A stretch of DNA of 64,000 nt, from the NCBI GenBank assembly GCA_032164245.1, contig JAVMKO010000006.1, positions 106,824,624 to 106,888,623 of the forward strand. Reading direction: 5' to 3'. The position numbers and the translations under genes are program-made. The stretch is from Sternotherus odoratus (Eukaryota > Chordata > Testudines > Kinosternidae). Positions 47,145 to 58,100 of this stretch are shown here, piece after piece. Position 1 is the first letter of the stretch. Each line of letters starts with the position of its first letter. Below the pieces are notes generated by a model. The model was not told where the DNA came from. It saw only the letters and a program-made list of their open reading frames with translations, and did no database searches.

Positions 47145-47720
47145 GCACTAGTTTCATAGATCCCAAGTCCAGAAGGGACCCTTCCCCCCATCCCCATGAT
47201 CATCTAGTCTGAACTCCTGGATCACCCAGGCCAGAGAACAGCTGCCCATGAATTCCTGGTTGAACTGGAACAGAGCTCTCAGAAAAACAGCCCATCTAGA
47301 TTTAAAAACCGCCAGTGAAGGAGAATCCACCATGACCCTTGGTAAGTTGTTCCAATGGTTAGTGCCCCTCCCTGCTGTAACTTGGTGCCTTATTTCCAGT
47401 CGGAATTTGTCTAGCTCCAACTTCCAGCCACTGGATCTTGTCAGACCTTTCACTGCCAGACTGAAGAGTCATCTCATCATATTCCTGTTCCCCATGCCAG
47501 GAATTACAGACTGGAATCAAGTCACCCCGGAGCCTTCTCTTTGTTAAACTAAACACATGGAGCTCCTAGAGTCTCTCCTGTAAGGCCGGTTTCTAATCCT
47601 TCAGTCATTCTCACGACTCTTCTCTGACCCCTCTCCAGCTGATCAACCTCCTCCCTGACCCGTGGGCCCCAGAACTGGACTCAGGATTCCAGCAGTGGTT
47701 TGCACCAGTGTGAAATGCAA
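47145..47720 (-). mobile_element. CR1 LINE 3' end
   Basis: Minus-strand CR1 text: agtccagaagggacccttcc, gatcatctagtctgaactcc, ccagtgaaggagaatccacc and the ORF2 end ([18 protein letters not shown]). 5'-truncated. Confidence 0.85.
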
Positions 47721-48189
47721 AGGTAAAATCACCTCTCTGCTCCTACCCACGATTCCCCTGGGCAAATATTTGTATCGATGGGTAAATCCCCTACTGTGCA
47801 GAACTCATGCACAGAACAATCATCCTTTTCCCCTTCTCTCATGTGGCACTCCCTGCTCCTCTCTACCCCCTCCCAAGCCGTTTTTTCACCTTCTCCTCAT
47901 GGAATGTCCCTGCATGAGGTGAAGCATTAACTCTGGAAATTCATTTCCCACTCAGGCCTGATCGGGACGACCTATGGCCTGCACTGGGGTCATTTCCCAG
48001 CCCACGGCACAGGCTATTTGGGTCCAGTGACTTCAGCTGGGTCCCTCCTGATTCACAGTGAGCTGAGGGCAATCATTGCAGAGCTGCAGAGCCCCAGCCC
48101 CCGTTCACTCATCAGACACAAGGGCAAACTGCTGAAAGCAGCCCCCGGCCCAAGGGCGACTTGCCCCAACTCCCCCAGGGAGTTAAAGC
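47721..48189. other. no recognisable gene
   Basis: Short frames only. Confidence 0.3.
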
Positions 48190-48600
48190 TGAGAGAAACC
48201 CAAGATCTTTCATTCCTACACTAGTCACTAGCCAACGCTGCTGCCTCGCGTACAGTTGTCTCATTGAATGACTTTGATAACGACAATGGAGAAGGACTTA
48301 CTTGCCCAGAGGACCAAGTTCTTGCAGCTCCAGGTCTGAGGGAAGATTGGAAGGACTGGGGTTTGCACAGATTTTATGTAGCTGTTCAATCTGTTGGCAA
48401 TTATATTGACTGGAAAGTCCTAGCCAATAAGAGTGCAGGAGTGCTGTATGGTATGCAGATCCCTGCAATTTCATTGGCTATTGCCAGAATGAGCCAACAC
48501 TCTGTCTTAAGTCATGGAGTCACCAGGAAATGGAAAATACTCAAACCCAGCCAGGTGCAGGTCCCGTATTTGGTCGTTTACTGTGGTCCATAAATCTTGA
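48190..48600 (-). promoter_or_regulatory. promoter-like segment, inverted copy of 34946-35335
   Basis: On the minus strand: CCAAT motifs (atagccaatg; reverse ttattggct), a kappaB-like ggactttcc, a TATA-like tacataaaat, then about 80 bp on a consensus donor gtaagtcc. The inverted partner keeps most of these. An ISRE-type motif lies upstream at 48651. Suggests a duplicated, immune-type promoter with a non-coding first exon. Confidence 0.4.
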
Positions 48601-48650
48601 TACAGTTAATAGTTATCTCACAATGTGGTTATGTAACAACTCTCATCCGA

Positions 48651-48666
48651 TTTCACTTTCACTTTT
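48651..48666 (+). promoter_or_regulatory. IRF/ISRE-type element
   Basis: Reads TTTCACTTTCACTTTT, a double TTTCNNTTTC match to the interferon-response consensus. It lies about 50 bp beyond the promoter-like segment at 48190-48600. Confidence 0.45.
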
Positions 48667-49076
48667 ATTAATTCGACCTAGTTAATAAAAATCCACCTTT
48701 ACTTTTCCCTTCTTGGCCCAGCCTTGTTCTTCCCTCTAGACTCTAAACAGGGGAAAACTTTAGGCCACAATTTTCAAAAGTGTGGGCCAGGTAAAAGGGT
48801 TTTCCTCTGTCTCCAGATCTTCTACCCCGCCCCACAGATCTGCAAGTACCTCGCCAGCATGACTAGTGGTCCCAGCTGTTATTCCTGCCCTGGATCTGGA
48901 GTGGCTGGGGGCTCTTCCTAGTTAGTGTCCTGCCTGGGTCCTGGGAAAGGCCGTGTGTGCTGTTCTGCATCCTCCTTAGCCAGCCTGGCCCCCTGCCCCG
49001 GTGCAGCAGTGTTGCCTGATGGGGCCAATGAAAGGCTCTATCTAGCTCCTTTCTTCTTCCCCATCGTCAGTGGGGA

Positions 49077-49352
49077 GGCCAGGAGAAGACCCCGGCCGAC
49101 CAGGCTAATCTCCTGGATGAGGTGGGAGATGTCACTAAGGGGCTGGAGGCCTAAGAGGAAACGAAGGGGTGGCTGGAAGAGAAGGACCGAGGGCCGCTGG
49201 TGAAGGTGGGGCAGATAAGGAACGAGAAGTTACTGCTGAGGTGGGTGAGATGAAGAGGGAGATCTAGGACCAGAAGTGGGAGCTGAGGGCCAGGGTGCAG
49301 CAGTGAGAGCAGGACCTGAAGGCCAGAAACAAAGCCATGGTCCCTCCAGAAG
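49077..49352 (+). pseudogene. decayed coiled-coil-like coding segment
   Basis: After a pyrimidine-rich acceptor-like tract the plus strand reads QEKTPADQANLLDEVGDVTK, then GWLEEKDRGPL, and in a shifted frame EVGEMKREI and KWELRARVQQ. This is charged heptad-like text broken by TAA, TAG and TGA and at least one frameshift. Each stop could come from a one-base change in CAG or GAG. It may be a dead exon of a coiled-coil protein. The family is not recognised. Confidence 0.3.
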
Positions 49353-49880
49353 AAGGTTAGAGATCTCACCTCCCCTTTCCTGGGTCCTAATGTGAAGTGC
49401 TAAGGACTGGGTTGGAATTGCAGTCTGTCACTTTTAAGAAAGCAGGGGGCTGGGAGTGCTCTGGTCCTGTTTGAAGGCTGGGGGCGCTGTAGCAAAGCGT
49501 CCGTTCAGAGTCAGTCTGAAGTGCCAGTTTAAAGCAGGACGGGGTGAGCTGTGTCTCGCTGCCTGAGGGAGCAGCCTGTTTTCTCTCTCTCTGTGTTTGG
49601 TTGTTCTGGGTTATCGCTGTGGATTTTAAGCAGTAAAGTCGTGTGATGTCCTACGGTAATTCTGATCTACCGTCTCTGTGTGCTGTGAACATAACAGAGA
49701 AAGTTGGCGACAAGGATGAGAGTCAATAAATCAATAGGAGGGAGAGTAAGGAGAAAATGGCTGCATACGGCCATACACACCGTTTCCAATTCAATAAAAA
49801 AGAGAAATATTTTGTAGCATGTACTTCTGGGGAGCTGGAATACAGGGACACAGTCGAGATTACAAAGAGACATTAAGCCA

Positions 49881-50262
49881 TAGGTGCTGACTCCATAGGT
49901 GCTCCGGGGCTGGAGCACCCATGGAGAAGAATTGATGGGTGCTCTGCACCCACCAGCAGCTCCCCACCCCACCCCAGCTGACCTCCGCCTCCTCCCCTGG
50001 GCGCACCGCCGCGTCCTGCTTCTCCCCCTAGCTCCCAGCGCTTGCGTCGAGAAACAGCTGTTTCATGCAGCAAGCCTGGGAGGAAGGGGAAGGAGGGGGA
50101 ACGCGGCGCACTTGGGTGAGGAGGCGAGGCCAGGGTGGGGATCTGGGGAGGGGTCCAATAGGGTCAGGGAGGGGCGGAGTTTGGGAGGGAACTTTGGGGC
50201 AGGGGCTGGGCTGGGGGGGTATGTGCGAGCACCCACTGGCACCAAGAAAAGTTGGCACCTGT
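49881..50262. mobile_element. hAT-like short element (probable)
   Basis: Left end ataggtgctgactcc and right end gttggcacctgtg are imperfect inverted repeats. The heptamer cattaag stands on both sides (about 49872 and 50263). GC-rich interior without a transposase. Confidence 0.5.
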
Positions 50263-50978
50263 GCATTAAGGGCCAGACTACCAGTGTGCTGGGTGTTGTA
50301 CATTATTAATTAGGTGTATTACGGTAGTGCCTATTAGCCCCAGTCATGGGCCAGGCCCCCATTGTGCCAAGAACTATACTGTCTATATTAGGTGTAGTGT
50401 GGTAGTACCCATGGCCGAGGACCCCCATGGTGCCAGGCATTGGTATGAAATAGAGGTAGTGTGAGAGTCACACCTCCGGATAACAGCAGGGGAACATCAC
50501 ACACAGCCAGGTGAATCACTGAGTTAATCATTAACAATTTTATTACAGTGATAGTCTTTTGTGCAGGTGCAATTCACGAGGTGCCACCCATTCTCGGAAC
50601 TGACAGTCGTATCCGTGTTGAACCTTGGAGTTATTTAGCCCAAGGCTGGTACCACGTAGAGGAAGAATCTTTGCTCTCGTGTAATCAATCCACATTTCAT
50701 GGGACTTGTTGGCAACTGGTGGCCCTCAGAGACCAGACTGAATATCTGGAGGCCACAGGTGCATCATGAGGTCGGCTTAACAGCAGATGGTTTAAAAATA
50801 ATAAATTTAGGACTCTATTTGCCCTCTGGATTTTGAGACTTTCAGGGTCACGTTTTCAATTTCTTCTCCACATCTCAGATGACTAGAAATGTGGCTGTTA
50901 GTTAGGCGGTGGGAGGAAATTGAGATTCTCCCATGATCACAGGATCTGGGGCTTTAAGAAAAAAGTAGAGTTGGTAAC

Positions 50979-51420
50979 TGTCAGGGAGCGTGGGGGAGTC
51001 AGAGCCCTGCACCCCGCCCCCACTTCCTGCAATTCACTGTGACTCTCAGTCAGCCAGTAAAACAAGAGGTTTATCAGATGAGAGAAACACAGTCCAAACA
51101 GAGCTTGTAGGTACAGACAACAGGACCCCTCAGTCAGGCGCATCTGGGGGACAGGAAACTTAGACTCCAGTCCTGGGGCCCCCTCCATTTCCCCAGCCAG
51201 CTCCAAACTGAAACCACCTCCAGGCATCTCCCCCAGTCTCCCCCGGCTTCAGTCTTTGTCCAGTTTCCTGGGCAGAAGGTGTCACCTGGCCCCCAACCCC
51301 CTCCTGGGCTCTCATGTTACATGCTCAGGTATCTTCCCTCGAGGGCCGTCTCCTATCCCCAGTGAACTCCCCTGCAACACTCCCAGGTCACATCCACCCT
51401 GCTCCCTGCTCGTCACATCA
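50979..51420 (-). mobile_element. LTR of a gypsy-type element (3' LTR)
   Basis: On the plus strand it starts TGTCAGGGAG and ends CACATCA (TG...CA). It has the same order of blocks as the LTRs at 2163 and 3334, and it abuts a pol fragment on its 5' side in element orientation. A purine-rich tract (aagggaggcg) sits just before it, as expected of a polypurine tract. Confidence 0.8.
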
Positions 51421-51715
51421 CGCCTCCCTTCGAGACTGACTCTGACCAGTGACCTGGGGAAGTTCAGGGGCCCCTCTCCGGGACAGCGCGTCCGCGATCA
51501 TGTTGGCACTTCCCTTCCCATGGACCACGTCCATGTCGTAATCCTGCAGGAGCAGACTCCACCGCAGGAGCTTGGCGTTGGCCCCTTTCATCTGGTGCAG
51601 CCAGGTCAGGGGAGAGTGGTCGGTGGACACGGTGAAGTGTCACACAAATAGATACGGTTGTAGTTTCTTGAGGGCCCACACCATGGCCAGGCATTCCTTC
51701 TCGATGGCTGTGTAG
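51418..51715 (-). pseudogene. gypsy-type pol fragment (RT/RNase H region)
   Basis: The minus strand encodes the end of the RNase H region of a Ty3/gypsy polymerase: TDHSPLTWLHQMKGANAKLL, then RWSLLLQDYDMDVVHGKG and MIADALSRR. Its stop TGA is formed by the first bases of the LTR. The upstream part (AIEKECLAMVWALKKL type, near 51660-51720) is in another frame and the element is cut off at about 51715, so it is inactive. Confidence 0.85.
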
Positions 51716-51719
51716 TGCT

Positions 51720-52315
51720 CAAAGAGCAGAAACATTCTGCTTTGTCAGCATCATTACTGACAACTTTACCATTGCCACGTAGTAAAGTACCAACACCACT
51801 GTCAAGATTCCCTTTGTTCACAATATACTTTGAAGAACTCCTTATTGTCTTTAGCTCTGCCAGCCATAGATTTCCTGTGTCATTTTGCTTCACTTATCAA
51901 TTTTCTACTATTCTTAGCCCCTGATTTACATTAATTATTACCAACTTTCCCTTTCTTCCATTTGTTACAAACTCTGTTTTTATTTATGTATTTTAATAGC
52001 TGCTTTCACTTCCCCACAAACCCAGGTGGTTGTTTTAAATCAGTGCAGACGTCTTTCTCAATTGCGGGAATGCAGCTTTTGGGGCATCTACTAAGCCTGA
52101 TGACCTTAAACAATCCCCAGTTGTCAGTCAGGTTTTTCTGATTGAATTCTTCCCCACACCTGATTTGGCCTGTAATTGTTTTTAGCTGTGTAAGTTCCCA
52201 TCTGAGTAAGCTTGCCAATTGCAGAGCACTGAGAATCTTCCTTTAAACGGAACAGTCTTCGTCCCAATCTTAACTGTAGCAGAGCTGCTGCTCCGCTGTA
52301 ATACGTATGAAATTA
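51720..52315 (-). mobile_element. CR1-like LINE fragment
   Basis: The minus strand shows GNGKVVSNDADKAECFCSL, resembling the stretch upstream of the CR1 RT domain (DKAEVLNAFF). The rest is degenerate. It interrupts the gypsy-type element on its 5' side. Confidence 0.5.
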
Positions 52316-52399
52316 ATCATCAGCCACAGCTTTGCTGCCTCCGGATCCCCAGCACGGGATGATGCTGACCAAGGTGTGAAGTGGCCCATTCATCTCAAA

Positions 52400-53760
52400 G
52401 GGCTGGTCTCCACTATGACTTAACGTCGACTTTAGCGGCGTTACGTCGACATAAACCTGCACCCGTCCTCACACGGCCGCCTTTTGTGTCGATTTAAAGG
52501 GCCCTCAAAATCGATTTCTGAACTCCTCCCCGACACGGGGAGTAGCACTGAAATCGACCTCTCTGGGTCGACTGTGGATTAGTGAGGACGCATGGGGACG
52601 TTATTGGCCGGCGGGAGCTGTCCCACAATGCTCCATTGTGATCGCTCTGGACAGTCTCACTGCTCCACTGTGATAGCTCTGGACAGTCTCACTGCTCCAC
52701 TGTGATCGCTCTGGACAGTCTCACTGCTCCACTGTGATAGCTCTGGACAGTCTCACTGCTCCACTGTGATCGCTCTGGACAGTCTCACTGCTCCACTCTG
52801 ACCGCTCTGGACAGCACTCTCAACTCGCTGCTCCGGCCAGGTAGACAGGAAAAGCCTCGGGAACATTTGAATAGCATTTCCTGTTTGGTCAGCGTGGCCA
52901 GCTCACCTGCACAGGTCACTTGCCATGCAGAGCTCAGCATCACAAGCCGCCATGCAGAGCTCAGCAGCACAGGAGACCAGCCAGAGGAGAAGAGCTCCAG
53001 CATGGTCCACTCGTGAGGTGCTGGATCTCATCGCTATCTGGGGAGAGGAATCCGTGATGTTGGAACTACGCAACAACAAACGGAATGCCAACACGTTCGC
53101 CAGGGTCTCCAAGGCCATGCTGGATAAGGGGCCACAACAGGGACGCCCAACAGTGCCGCGTAAAAATTAAGGAGCTGAGGCAAGCGTTCCAGAAAACCAA
53201 AGAGGCAAACGGACACTCAGGGGGCCACCGCGGACATGCCGGTTCTACAATGAACTGAATCAGATAATGGGGGGGGGCACCACCATCGCACCACTGTCCG
53301 TGGACTCCACCGATGGGCTACACCTGAGGCATGAGGATTTGGATGACGACAAAACTGATGAGGACAAAAATACCACGCAGCAGCAGCAGGCAAGGGGAGA
53401 GACCCTGTTAGCAGACAGCCAGGAGCTGTTTATCACCCTGGAGCCAGTACCCACCCTACCCTCCCAAGGTGGTACCCCAGCCGGCGAAGGAACCTCTGGT
53501 GAGTGTCCCTTTAGGGCAGGGGGTCTCAAACCGTGGGTCACGACCCCTAGGGGGGTCGCCGGCCGCCTCCCGAGGGGTCGTGAGCTAATTGTGCCGCCGA
53601 AAAGCCACCGCCGCGATCGCTTCCGCATCCAGTGGCTATTTTCGGCGGACATACAAGGGTCCGCCGCGCTGAGGGACAAAGTAAAAAGGGGTCGCGGTTC
53701 AGGTAAGTTTGAGAGCCGCTGCTTTAGGGATAAGATGAGTCGTGATTTAAAAGGAAGCGT
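52400..53760 (+). mobile_element. Harbinger-type element with a broken Myb/SANT-like gene
   Basis: Begins ctggtctccactatgactta and includes four to five 34-bp repeats (ctccactgtgatcgctctgg, 52630-52800). From 52925 the plus strand encodes a Myb/SANT-like DNA-binding domain (RRRAPAWSTREVLDLIAIWG, then ESVMLELRNNKRNANTF). A frameshift near 53145 moves CRVKIKELRQAFQKTKEANG into another frame. An acidic part follows (DSQELFITLEPVPTLP). Harbinger elements carry such a protein beside a nuclease; no nuclease is seen. A 205-bp hAT element is inserted at 53517. Confidence 0.75.
53517..53721. mobile_element. 205-bp hAT MITE nested in the Harbinger element
   Basis: Ends CAGGGGGTCTCAAAC and gtttgagagccgctg are inverted repeats with two mismatches. 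A perfect 8-bp target duplication CTTTAGGG lies at 53509-53516 and 53722-53729. Confidence 0.92.
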
Positions 53761-53763
53761 TTA

Positions 53764-54015
53764 TTAATGATTAACTTGGCATGTATTCATTGCTATGTTG
53801 ATGTATTCGGGGATGGAGCGGAAATCCTCCAGGGACATTTCCATGAAGCTCTCCTGCAGATAACGGTGAACCTTTTGCAGGAGGTTTCTGGGGAGAGAAG
53901 AACCAAAGATGTGTTTCCGTATTTGAGTCTGTTGCGAACCGGGTTTTTTCAAGGAGTCTGTGGCGTGGGCTCTGTTCAAAGGTTTGTGCCGATCACGTTG
54001 TTGTATGGTGGTCAT
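53764..54015 (-). pseudogene. coding-like remnant, unknown
   Basis: A minus-strand frame ends LPRNLLQKVHRYLQESFMEM, then SLEDFRSIPEYINIAMNTCQ. Its composition looks protein-like rather than random. It lies just beyond the Harbinger Myb-like gene in opposite orientation, where a second Harbinger protein might be expected. The family is not recognised. Confidence 0.3.
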
Positions 54016-54019
54016 TGGT

Positions 54020-55150
54020 TCTCAAACTTTTTGTATTGGTGACCCCTTTTGGACACCAGGCCTCTAAGCGTGACCCCCCCTTCGGGGTCAGGCTGGGGGG
54101 GGGGTCCAGCAGCCCCCCCAGGGTTGGGTTCGCTCGGGCGGTTCCAGCAGCCCCCTAGGGCTGGGCTCACGTGAGCGGTTCCAGCAGCCTCCCCCCCCCC
54201 CCGAGGCCAGGCTCATGGGGGCACTGGAGGAGGGGGCACCGGGAGTCTGCTGGGGCCAGGCTGGGGGGCGGCAGGAGCCTCACCGGTGGCTGAGCTCGCA
54301 GGGGCACTGGGAGCCCGCCAGGAGCCAGCCAGGGGGGCGCTGCCAGCGCACCGCGGCAGGGGCACGGGCCATCTGCAGCTGCAGAGACCAGGATTGGGGC
54401 CGCCTGCAGCAGGGGTTGGGGTCAGGGCCAGCTGCAGGCAGCAGGGGCTCACGACCCCCACATAACCGGGTCGCAATGATGGGGCAATAGCTTCAATATT
54501 GATCAACACAGAAGATGCATTGCACACGGTTTTGCTAGAAGAATGAAGAAATTGAATACATTGCGTTGAAATCCCACTAAATCCTGCAGAGATAGACAGT
54601 ACAGCAGAATGCTCTATTATTTTAAGTGGGAAAATCTGCTTCTCTTGATGCAAGAATATTGAGAAAAGAGACCTGAAATCATTTCCCATTCCTGGGATGG
54701 GGAAATCTTGGAAAAAAACAGTTTTTTGACCTTTATGGCATCTGATACTAAGGAAATGTATCCAACGTCAGTGAAATGGGATTTTTTTTAACCGTTTAAG
54801 ATGCATGTGAGAGAACACTTTTTAAAAAAATTAGGTAGATGGATTCAATTGAAATTAAGCAGTTAGCCTTGAATATTCAACTGTACAGTTTTTTAATAGC
54901 AATCTGGAACTGAATGTACCAAACACCTCAACCCTTCATACATATTAGACCTTTACAGAAAAGTATGCTAAGATTCATTCACTTGACGCAGGCATAAAGA
55001 ATAGACTTTGGAAAATAAATCCTGATGTTGGCCGGAAAAAAAAATAGATTTCCATTTAGAGAGGCAGCTGAGTCTCTTAGCTGAGGGCACTGCTGATTAA
55101 CCTGCCCCGGGCTGTGCTGTTACTTCGACCCTATACAATAAAGCACTTAC
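54020..55150. other. no recognisable gene
   Basis: 54020-54480 is GC-rich with text like that of hAT MITEs (ttctcaaactttttgtattggtgacccc, and gggtcgcaatgatgggg). 54480-55150 is AT-rich and empty of recognisable features. Confidence 0.4.
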
Positions 55151-55162
55151 CACATGCTTAAA

Positions 55163-58100
55163 TTATGAAGGTGACTTGTTCTTATTTTCACTCTTTTCTT
55201 TGTCCTGGGTCAGCTTGAATTCACACCCGTTGGCGCAGCGGTCAGAGGAAGAGAGAGGGATTCCATTAGCAAAAGGAAAAAGACATTTTCCCAGTGTCTT
55301 TAGTGTTCTAGTCGCATGGAAGACTCTGCAATAGTCTTGGAGCAAAGAAACTGTCTTTGTTTTACCCCACGGTGGAAGGGAGCAGGATTTCATGGGCATT
55401 TTTGATAAACAAATAACAAAATGACAGACGCACCTGACTCCTCCGAATGGAAACAACTGGGGAGGTGCCAGACTTTGACAAATTGTTGTTATTTGACTTT
55501 TCTAGAAGACTGGGGCTGTGCGTCATGATTGAAGGGCAGTGGCAGGGGCTGCGGGTCGGGAGTGAGGGGCACCGGCAGAGCTGGGGGGCAGGGCTGGGCT
55601 GGCAGGGGCTGCGGGTCGGGAGTGAGGGGCACCGGCAGGGCTGGGCTGGCAGGGGCTGCGGGTCGGGAGTGAGGGGCACCGGCAGAGCTGGGCGGGCAGG
55701 GCTGGGTTGGCAGGGGCTGTGGGTCGGGAGTGAGGGGCACCGGCAGAGCTGGGGGGCAGGGCTGGGCTGGCAGGGGCTGCAGGTCGGGAGTGTGGGGCAC
55801 CGGCAGAGCTGGGGGGGCAGAGCTGAGGGGCAGGGCTGGACTGGCAGGGGCCGTGGGTCGGGAGTGAGGGGCACCGGCAGAGCTGGGGGGGCAGGGCTGG
55901 GCTGGCAGGGGCTGCGGGTCGGGAGTGTGGGGCACCGGCAGAGCTGGGGGGCAGGGCTGGGCTGGCAGGGGCTGTGGGTCGGGAGTGAGGGGCTGGGGGG
56001 CAGGGCTGGGCTGGCAGGGGCTGCGGGTCGGGAGTGAGGGGCACCGGCAGAGCTGGGGGGCAGGGCTGGGCTGGCAGGGGCTGTGGGTTGGGAGTGAGGG
56101 GCTGGGGGGCAGGGCTGGGCTGGCAGGGACTGCGGGTCGGGAGTGAGGGGCACCGGCAGAGCTGGGGGGCAGGGCTGGGCTGGCAGGGGCTGCGGGTCGG
56201 GAGTGAGGGGCACCGGCAGAGCTGGGGGGCAGGGCTGGGCTGGCAGGGGCTGCGGGTCGGGAGTGTGGGGCACCGGCAGAGCTGGGGGGCAGGGCTGGGC
56301 TGGCAGGGGCTGCGGGTCGGGAGTGAGGGGCACCGGCAGAGCTGGGCGGGCAGGGCTGGGCTGGCAGGGGCTGTGGGTCGGGAGTGAGGGGCACCGGCAG
56401 TGCTGGGGGGGGGCGGGGCCTGGCTGGCAGGGGCTGCGGGTCGGGAGTGAGGGGCACCGGCCGGGCTGCGGGTTCGGGTGGAGCCGGGGCTGTCTCAGAT
56501 GCTCTCACTCATGTCTCGGGTGGGGCGGTGCAGAGTTCAGACCGGCGAGTCGATACTTACAATAATATAGAGTGACACCGCCACGGCTGCGACTAGTAGG
56601 ACACCGAAGTAGGCTGCAGCTGGCGCAGGGTTTGTCACATACTCCTCACCGGGGCCCTGCCAGGCACATGGGAGGATCCTTATTAATTATCACTTTGTAT
56701 CACTTCCTGCAACCCTAAAAGGGGAATTCTAGGGCTGCAGAGTCATTAATGGTGCCCATGAAGAGGGGAGGGGGCAGGACCAATGGGATCTTGGGGGCTG
56801 GTTAGGAGCAGAGGGGAGAGGGGCAGGCACTAGGGTGGGGGTGAATAGGAGCAGAGGGGAGGGGGAGGGATGGGGGCAAAGAGGACAGTGAGGTAGGAGC
56901 AGAGGGGGGAAGGGCGGGGATGGGGACAGAGGAGCAGTGGGGTCGGAGCTGGGGATGGAGCAAAGGGGGTGCAGAGAGGAGCAGTGGGGTCGGAGCTGGG
57001 GATGGAGCAGAGGGGGGCATAGAGTAGCAGTGGGGGTGGTATGGAGCAGGGGGGAAGGACAGGGAGGGTGCAGAGAGGAGCAGAGGGGGGATGGAGCAGA
57101 GGGGGGATGGAGCAGAGGGGGGATGGAGCAGAGGGGGTGCAGAGAGGAGCAGGGGGGTGGTATGGAGCAGAGGGGGGATGGAGCAGAGGGGGGATGGAGC
57201 AGAGGGGGTGCAGAGAGGAGCAGGGGGTGGTATGGAGCAGAGGGTGCAGAGAGGAGCAGGGGGGTGGTATGGAGCAGAGGGGGTGCAGAGAGGAGCAGGG
57301 GGGTGGTATGGAGCAGAGGGGGTGCAGAGAGGAGCAGTGGGGTGGTATGGAGCAGAGGGGGGAAGGGTGGGGATGGGGACAGAGGAGCAGTGGGGTCGGA
57401 GCTGGGGATGGAGCAGGGGGGGCAGAGAGGAGCAGTGGGGGTGGTATGGAGAAGAGGGGGTGCAGAGAGGAGCAGTGGGGTCGGAGCTGGGGTGGAGCAG
57501 AGGGGGGGCAGAGAGGAGCAGTGGGGTCGGAGCTGGGGATGGAGCAGAGGGGGGGCAGAGAGGAGCAGTGGGGGTGGTATGGAGCAGAGGGGGGCAGAGA
57601 GGAGCAATGGGGTCGGAGCTGGGGATGGAGCAGAGGGGGGGCAGAGAGGAGCAGTGGGGTCGGAGCTGGGGATGGAGCAGAGGGGGGGCAGAGAGGAGCA
57701 GTGGGGTCGGAGCTCGGGATGGAGCAGAGGGGGGGCAGAGAGGAGCAGTGGGGGTGGTATGGAGCAGAGGGGGCAGAGAGGAGCAGTGGGGGTGGTATGG
57801 AGTGGGGGGATGGAGCAGGGGGGGCAGAGAGGAGCAGTGGGGGTGGTATGGAGCAGAGGGGGGCAGAGAGGAGCAGGGGGGTGGTATGGAGCAGAGGGGT
57901 GCAGAGAGGAGCAGTGGGGGTGGTATGGAGCAGAGGGGGTGCAGAGAGGAGCAGTGGGGGTGGTATGGAGCAGAGGGGGCAGAGAGGAGCAGTGGGGGTG
58001 GTATGGAGCAGAGGGGGCAGAGAGGAGCAGTGGGGGTGGTATGGAGCAGGGGGGCAGAGAGGAGCAGTGGGGGTGGTATGGAGCAGAGGGTGCAGAGAGG

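Noticed and set aside
48264..48593. 109-codon plus-strand frame
   Set aside because: No domain, and the inverted partner at 34946 does not keep the frame; better read as promoter-like DNA on the other strand.
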